Source: Caballeronia hypogeia (GTDB lineage Bacteria; Pseudomonadota; Gammaproteobacteria; Burkholderiales; Burkholderiaceae). Taken from it: a stretch of 64,000 nucleotides of DNA. The stretch lies in NCBI RefSeq assembly GCF_001544875.2, contig NZ_FCOA02000021.1, positions 62,001 through 126,000 on the forward strand, written 5' to 3'. Position 1 is the stretch's first letter. The number at the start of each line of letters is the position of its first letter. The translations under genes were made by a program, and so were the position numbers. Under the pieces are notes generated by a model, which worked only from the letters and a program-made list of their open reading frames with translations, was not told where the DNA came from and did no database searches. Shown here in pieces: positions 61,564 through 64,000 of the stretch.

Positions 61564-62748
61564 ATGGGGCTCAGCGTCAAGGCGGACTTACCGATCAAGG
61601 CAGTTGCATCGCGCGTCCAGGAGCAGTCGTCCGGCCTTTGCATCATCGACGATCCGGACAAGATGTTCGCGCTGCGAGGCGAGTGGGAAGCACTCTGGTC
61701 ATCGGCCGGAGGTCTTCACAATCAGGCCTTCGCGGTCGCGTGGCTTTGCTGGACCCGCGTGGCGAAGCCGCGGGGCCGCAAACTGCACTGCATCGTGTAT
61801 CGCGAGAATGGCGAGCTCGTGCTGGTCTGGCCGCTCGTCAGTCATCGTCGTCTTGCATGGACGGTTCTCGAACCGCTCACGCCGGGAACCGCCGAGTACA
61901 CCAGCATTCTCGCGCGCGCCGACGCACGCACGGCCATCGACGCCGCGTGGCGCGCCGCAACCCGGCAATGCCGCGCCGATATGCTTGCGCTTCCCTATGT
62001 CTGCAAGGAGACGCGGCTGGATACGCTCGCGTTGCGCCATGCAGGTCTCGTCGAAACCACGGTCGATGTGTGCGCGACTGCCTTGTTGCGCCAGGAACCC
62101 GACTGGGACGCGTTCTGCAATTCGCTCGGCAAGTTATCGAAGAAAAAGCCCGGCGCGCTGGAACGGCGCTTCGCGAAGGAAGGCGCGCTGGAAATTCGCG
62201 TGCTCGATTCGAAGAATCGCGTCGCGCATGCGCGCTATGTGGAATGGATGTTGGAACGCAAGCGCGAATGGGCTGAGCGGGTCGAGAAGCATGGGCCCTG
62301 GCTCGATTCCAGGGAATACCGCGACTTTCTGATCAACTTGCTCGACGGCACGCAGGGTGATCCGCTGGCCGTCATGTTCGTGATGTCGCTCGACGGCGCC
62401 CCGGTGGTAGTCAGTATGGTGGGTATCGGAAGCACGTGCGCGAGCGGCCTGATCGCGGGCTTCGACGCGAACTTCTCGAGGTTTTCCCCCGGCGCGATCA
62501 TGATGGAGCACTGCGTGAAGTGGGCCTGGGATAACGGGATGGACCTCGACTTCGGCGTGGGCAAGGAGGAATTCAAGGCGTATTGGAGCCGTGGCAACGT
62601 CGCTTCGATCAAAAGCTATCAGATCGCCGTTTCGAACTGGGGCAAGTTCGCTTTCTACGCGAAGGTATTGGCGAAGAAGCTCAAGACGCTGCGCGCTTCG
62701 AAGCCGCGTGCCGATGTTGTCGATCCTGCCGGAAGTCCTGCTGCCTGA
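61564..62748 (+). CDS. GNAT-fold (CelD/BcsL, FemAB-like) acyltransferase
   Basis: The 394-residue protein starts at MGLSVKADL. It has a GNAT_6-type pattern: FALRGEWEALWSSAGGLHNQAFAVAWLCW at the N-terminus, then KLHCIVYRENGELVLVWPLV. Further on come GDPLAVMFVMSLDGAPVVVSMVG and DLDFGVGKEEFKAYW. Members of this group occur in cellulose and exopolysaccharide loci and may acylate sugars or lipid-linked intermediates. No acceptor can be named. It faces a related gene across paired terminators. Confidence 0.82.
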   Translation: MGLSVKADLPIKAVASRVQEQSSGLCIIDDPDKMFALRGEWEALWSSAGGLHNQAFAVAWLCWTRVAKPRGRKLHCIVYRENGELVLVWPLVSHRRLAWTVLEPLTPGTAEYTSILARADARTAIDAAWRAATRQCRADMLALPYVCKETRLDTLALRHAGLVETTVDVCATALLRQEPDWDAFCNSLGKLSKKKPGALERRFAKEGALEIRVLDSKNRVAHARYVEWMLERKREWAERVEKHGPWLDSREYRDFLINLLDGTQGDPLAVMFVMSLDGAPVVVSMVGIGSTCASGLIAGFDANFSRFSPGAIMMEHCVKWAWDNGMDLDFGVGKEEFKAYWSRGNVASIKSYQIAVSNWGKFAFYAKVLAKKLKTLRASKPRADVVDPAGSPAA

Positions 62749-62761
62749 TAACTTTCGAGTC

Positions 62762-62835
62762 CGGCGCATCCGATTCAGCCAAACGGATGCGCCGATAACA
62801 AAAAACGCCGCGCATGCATCTGCAGCGCGGCGTTT
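62762..62835. terminator. Two back-to-back hairpins between the acyltransferase genes
   Basis: The first stem is CGGCGCATCCG/CGGATGCGCCG (62762-62772 and 62784-62794). The second is AAACGCCGCGC/GCGCGGCGTTT (62803-62813 and 62825-62835). On the minus strand the second is followed by TTTTTTG, a classic terminator for the leftward gene; the first probably serves the rightward gene. Confidence 0.8.
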
Positions 62836-62852
62836 CCAATTGCCTTGCCGGT

Positions 62853-63971
62853 TCACGCAGTCGCGACGAACCAGCCGGACTTGTTCCGGAAGAGCACGCG
62901 CTGGCTTGCCTTGGCCATCGCCCAGAGCGACGTGTGGCGTTCGATCACGAGCCGGGGCTTGAGCGCCGGTTTGAAGCCGCAGAGAAACCGGAAAGTGCTG
63001 GAGTTGGGAATGCCGTCGAAGTCGAATACGAGATTGCGGCGCTTCGCGTCCTGGATCGCTTCCCAGATGAGCACGCTGATTGCGCCCGCGTGTGCATCGG
63101 GCTCGCGCGAGGACAGAATGTAATAGGCCGAGTGCCGGTCGAAGGTTACGCCGATCGCAGCCACCAGCTTGCCTCTCGCGTCATGCGCGCCGAGAAGATA
63201 GCCCGCGTCGCGCTCGATGAACGCATCGATGAGCTGTTGCATTATCTTCGCGCCGTAGATGTTGTTGCGGCTGCGAATCGCGAGATTGGATTCATAGAAC
63301 CTGTTGAATTCGCCGGGTTCGAGGCGCGCCACTTTAAGGAGTTTCTGTCCGGTGCGAATCAGATTGCGCGTCTTGCCATTCAATGCCTTCCATAACGCTT
63401 CGACATCTCTTTCAGGCGTGAACTGAAGCGTATAACGTGTCGAAATGGTGAAACCGTGCAGGCCGAATGCGAGCGCGTCTTCAATGCGCGGATCGAAAAT
63501 CTGATAAAAGCTATCGACTTCCGGAATCTGCGCAATCAGTTCTTCGGTAATGCTGATGCGGTCGAGCATCGATTTGGTAGCGTCGCCGGCGCTCGACTTG
63601 TAGGCCGGACCGAGCGTACGCGTGAGCGGCGGCATTTTGGATGTTACCCAGAAGCCTTTCTTGCGCAACGAATAGGGCATTTCGCCGACGATTTCGTTGC
63701 CGCGCCGGACCTTCGCCGCTTCCCAGTTGCCATCAGTCGCGATGTCTAGCCACCAAGGCTCATGAAATACCGAGCGTGCAGGTAGCGGTTCGGCTTCCAC
63801 CCTCACTTTTTCCGCGGCCGTCGCCTCTGTTTCCGGAGCGAGCGGAATCGCTGAACTCTTATCGCTGTTAGGGAAGGCGGTGCGCCGATCGCGATCTGAA
63901 CGAGGCCTTGTGGAAGCAGTGCTCCGATTGGTATCGAATCTCAGGAATTTGCCGACGATTGACGATTCCAT
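62853..63971 (-). CDS. GNAT/FemAB-like acyltransferase
   Basis: The 372-residue protein has a disordered N-terminus of about 65 residues, then a GNAT_6/FemAB-type fold: VFHEPWWLDIATDGNWEAAKVRRGNEIVGEMPYSLRKKGF, LWKALNGKTRNLIRTGQKLLKVARL, and the C-terminal LVFDFDGIPNSSTFRFLCGFKPALKP. It shares the fold but little sequence with the convergent gene at 61564. Function is unknown; homologues often occur with exopolysaccharide genes. The start is 30 bases from the window end and lacks a clear ribosome site. Confidence 0.8.
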   Translation of the reverse strand: MESSIVGKFLRFDTNRSTASTRPRSDRDRRTAFPNSDKSSAIPLAPETEATAAEKVRVEAEPLPARSVFHEPWWLDIATDGNWEAAKVRRGNEIVGEMPYSLRKKGFWVTSKMPPLTRTLGPAYKSSAGDATKSMLDRISITEELIAQIPEVDSFYQIFDPRIEDALAFGLHGFTISTRYTLQFTPERDVEALWKALNGKTRNLIRTGQKLLKVARLEPGEFNRFYESNLAIRSRNNIYGAKIMQQLIDAFIERDAGYLLGAHDARGKLVAAIGVTFDRHSAYYILSSREPDAHAGAISVLIWEAIQDAKRRNLVFDFDGIPNSSTFRFLCGFKPALKPRLVIERHTSLWAMAKASQRVLFRNKSGWFVATA

Positions 63972-64000
63972 ACATTCAGGACCATGCCTTGATGTTATTC

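Noticed and set aside
1..64000. CRISPR arrays, tRNA, rRNA, insertion sequences or prophage genes
   Set aside because: No regular repeat-spacer array, no tRNA-like cloverleaf, no transposase or integrase reading frame was seen.

Overview
The window looks like a replicon segment from a GC-rich betaproteobacterium of the Burkholderiaceae, most like Caballeronia or Paraburkholderia. This rests on codon use, the mix of LysR, GlxA and Lrp regulators, an acdR/acdS pair, PpnP, and the density of MFS/MHS and ABC uptake genes. It carries no rRNA, tRNA, CRISPR array or insertion sequence that I can recognise. About 85-90 percent is coding. Most apparent long antisense ORFs are shadows caused by high GC.

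Region 1 (1-18.8 kb) starts with the tail of an EAL-domain c-di-GMP phosphodiesterase and continues as an exopolysaccharide locus. It holds a WecA/MraY-type initiating sugar-phosphate transferase, five GT-A/GT-B glycosyltransferases, a Wzc/BceF-type chain-length tyrosine kinase, a MurJ/Wzx-type flippase, a GT87 mannosyltransferase-like protein, a GINT1-like protein, a SAM methyltransferase and two exported right-handed beta-helix proteins. No wza, wzb or clear wzy is present. An EpsG-like polymerase sits alone at 30-31 kb.

Region 2 (19-25.8 kb) is a creatine-use module: a GlxA-type regulator, a creatinase with the catalytic His at residue 232, and an MHS-family symporter. A class A penicillin-binding protein follows. 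A 29-codon ORF with a very strong ribosome binding site lies upstream.

Region 3 (25.9-29.9 kb) pairs acdR and acdS (ACC deaminase with all diagnostic residues) with an AbiEi/AbiEii-type toxin-antitoxin operon. The operon promoter lies inside two nested inverted repeats. ppnP follows.

Region 4 (31.4-35.1 kb) holds a class II aldolase plus ACS-family MFS operon and a Crp/Fnr regulator with a large leader hairpin.

Region 5 (35.1-49.2 kb) is a two-winged catabolic island around a LysR gene. One wing has a Rieske oxygenase of the carnitine-monooxygenase type and a PotABCD-like ABC importer. The other has a flavin monooxygenase, RidA, DUF1028, an ArgE-like M20 hydrolase, an NCS1 permease, an N-formylglutamate amidohydrolase-like enzyme and a second LysR. 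I regard this as the best candidate for an undescribed pathway, probably uptake and oxidative breakdown of a methylated or N-heterocyclic nitrogen compound.

Region 6 (49.2-64 kb) contains an MFS exporter, a zinc alcohol dehydrogenase, a DUF2946/TonB-receptor pair (possibly copper-linked), a cystathionine gamma-synthase-family enzyme, a pqiABC operon with a short PqiB, a tannase/feruloyl-esterase-like lipoprotein lacking the usual cysteine pair, and two convergent GNAT/FemAB-like acyltransferases.
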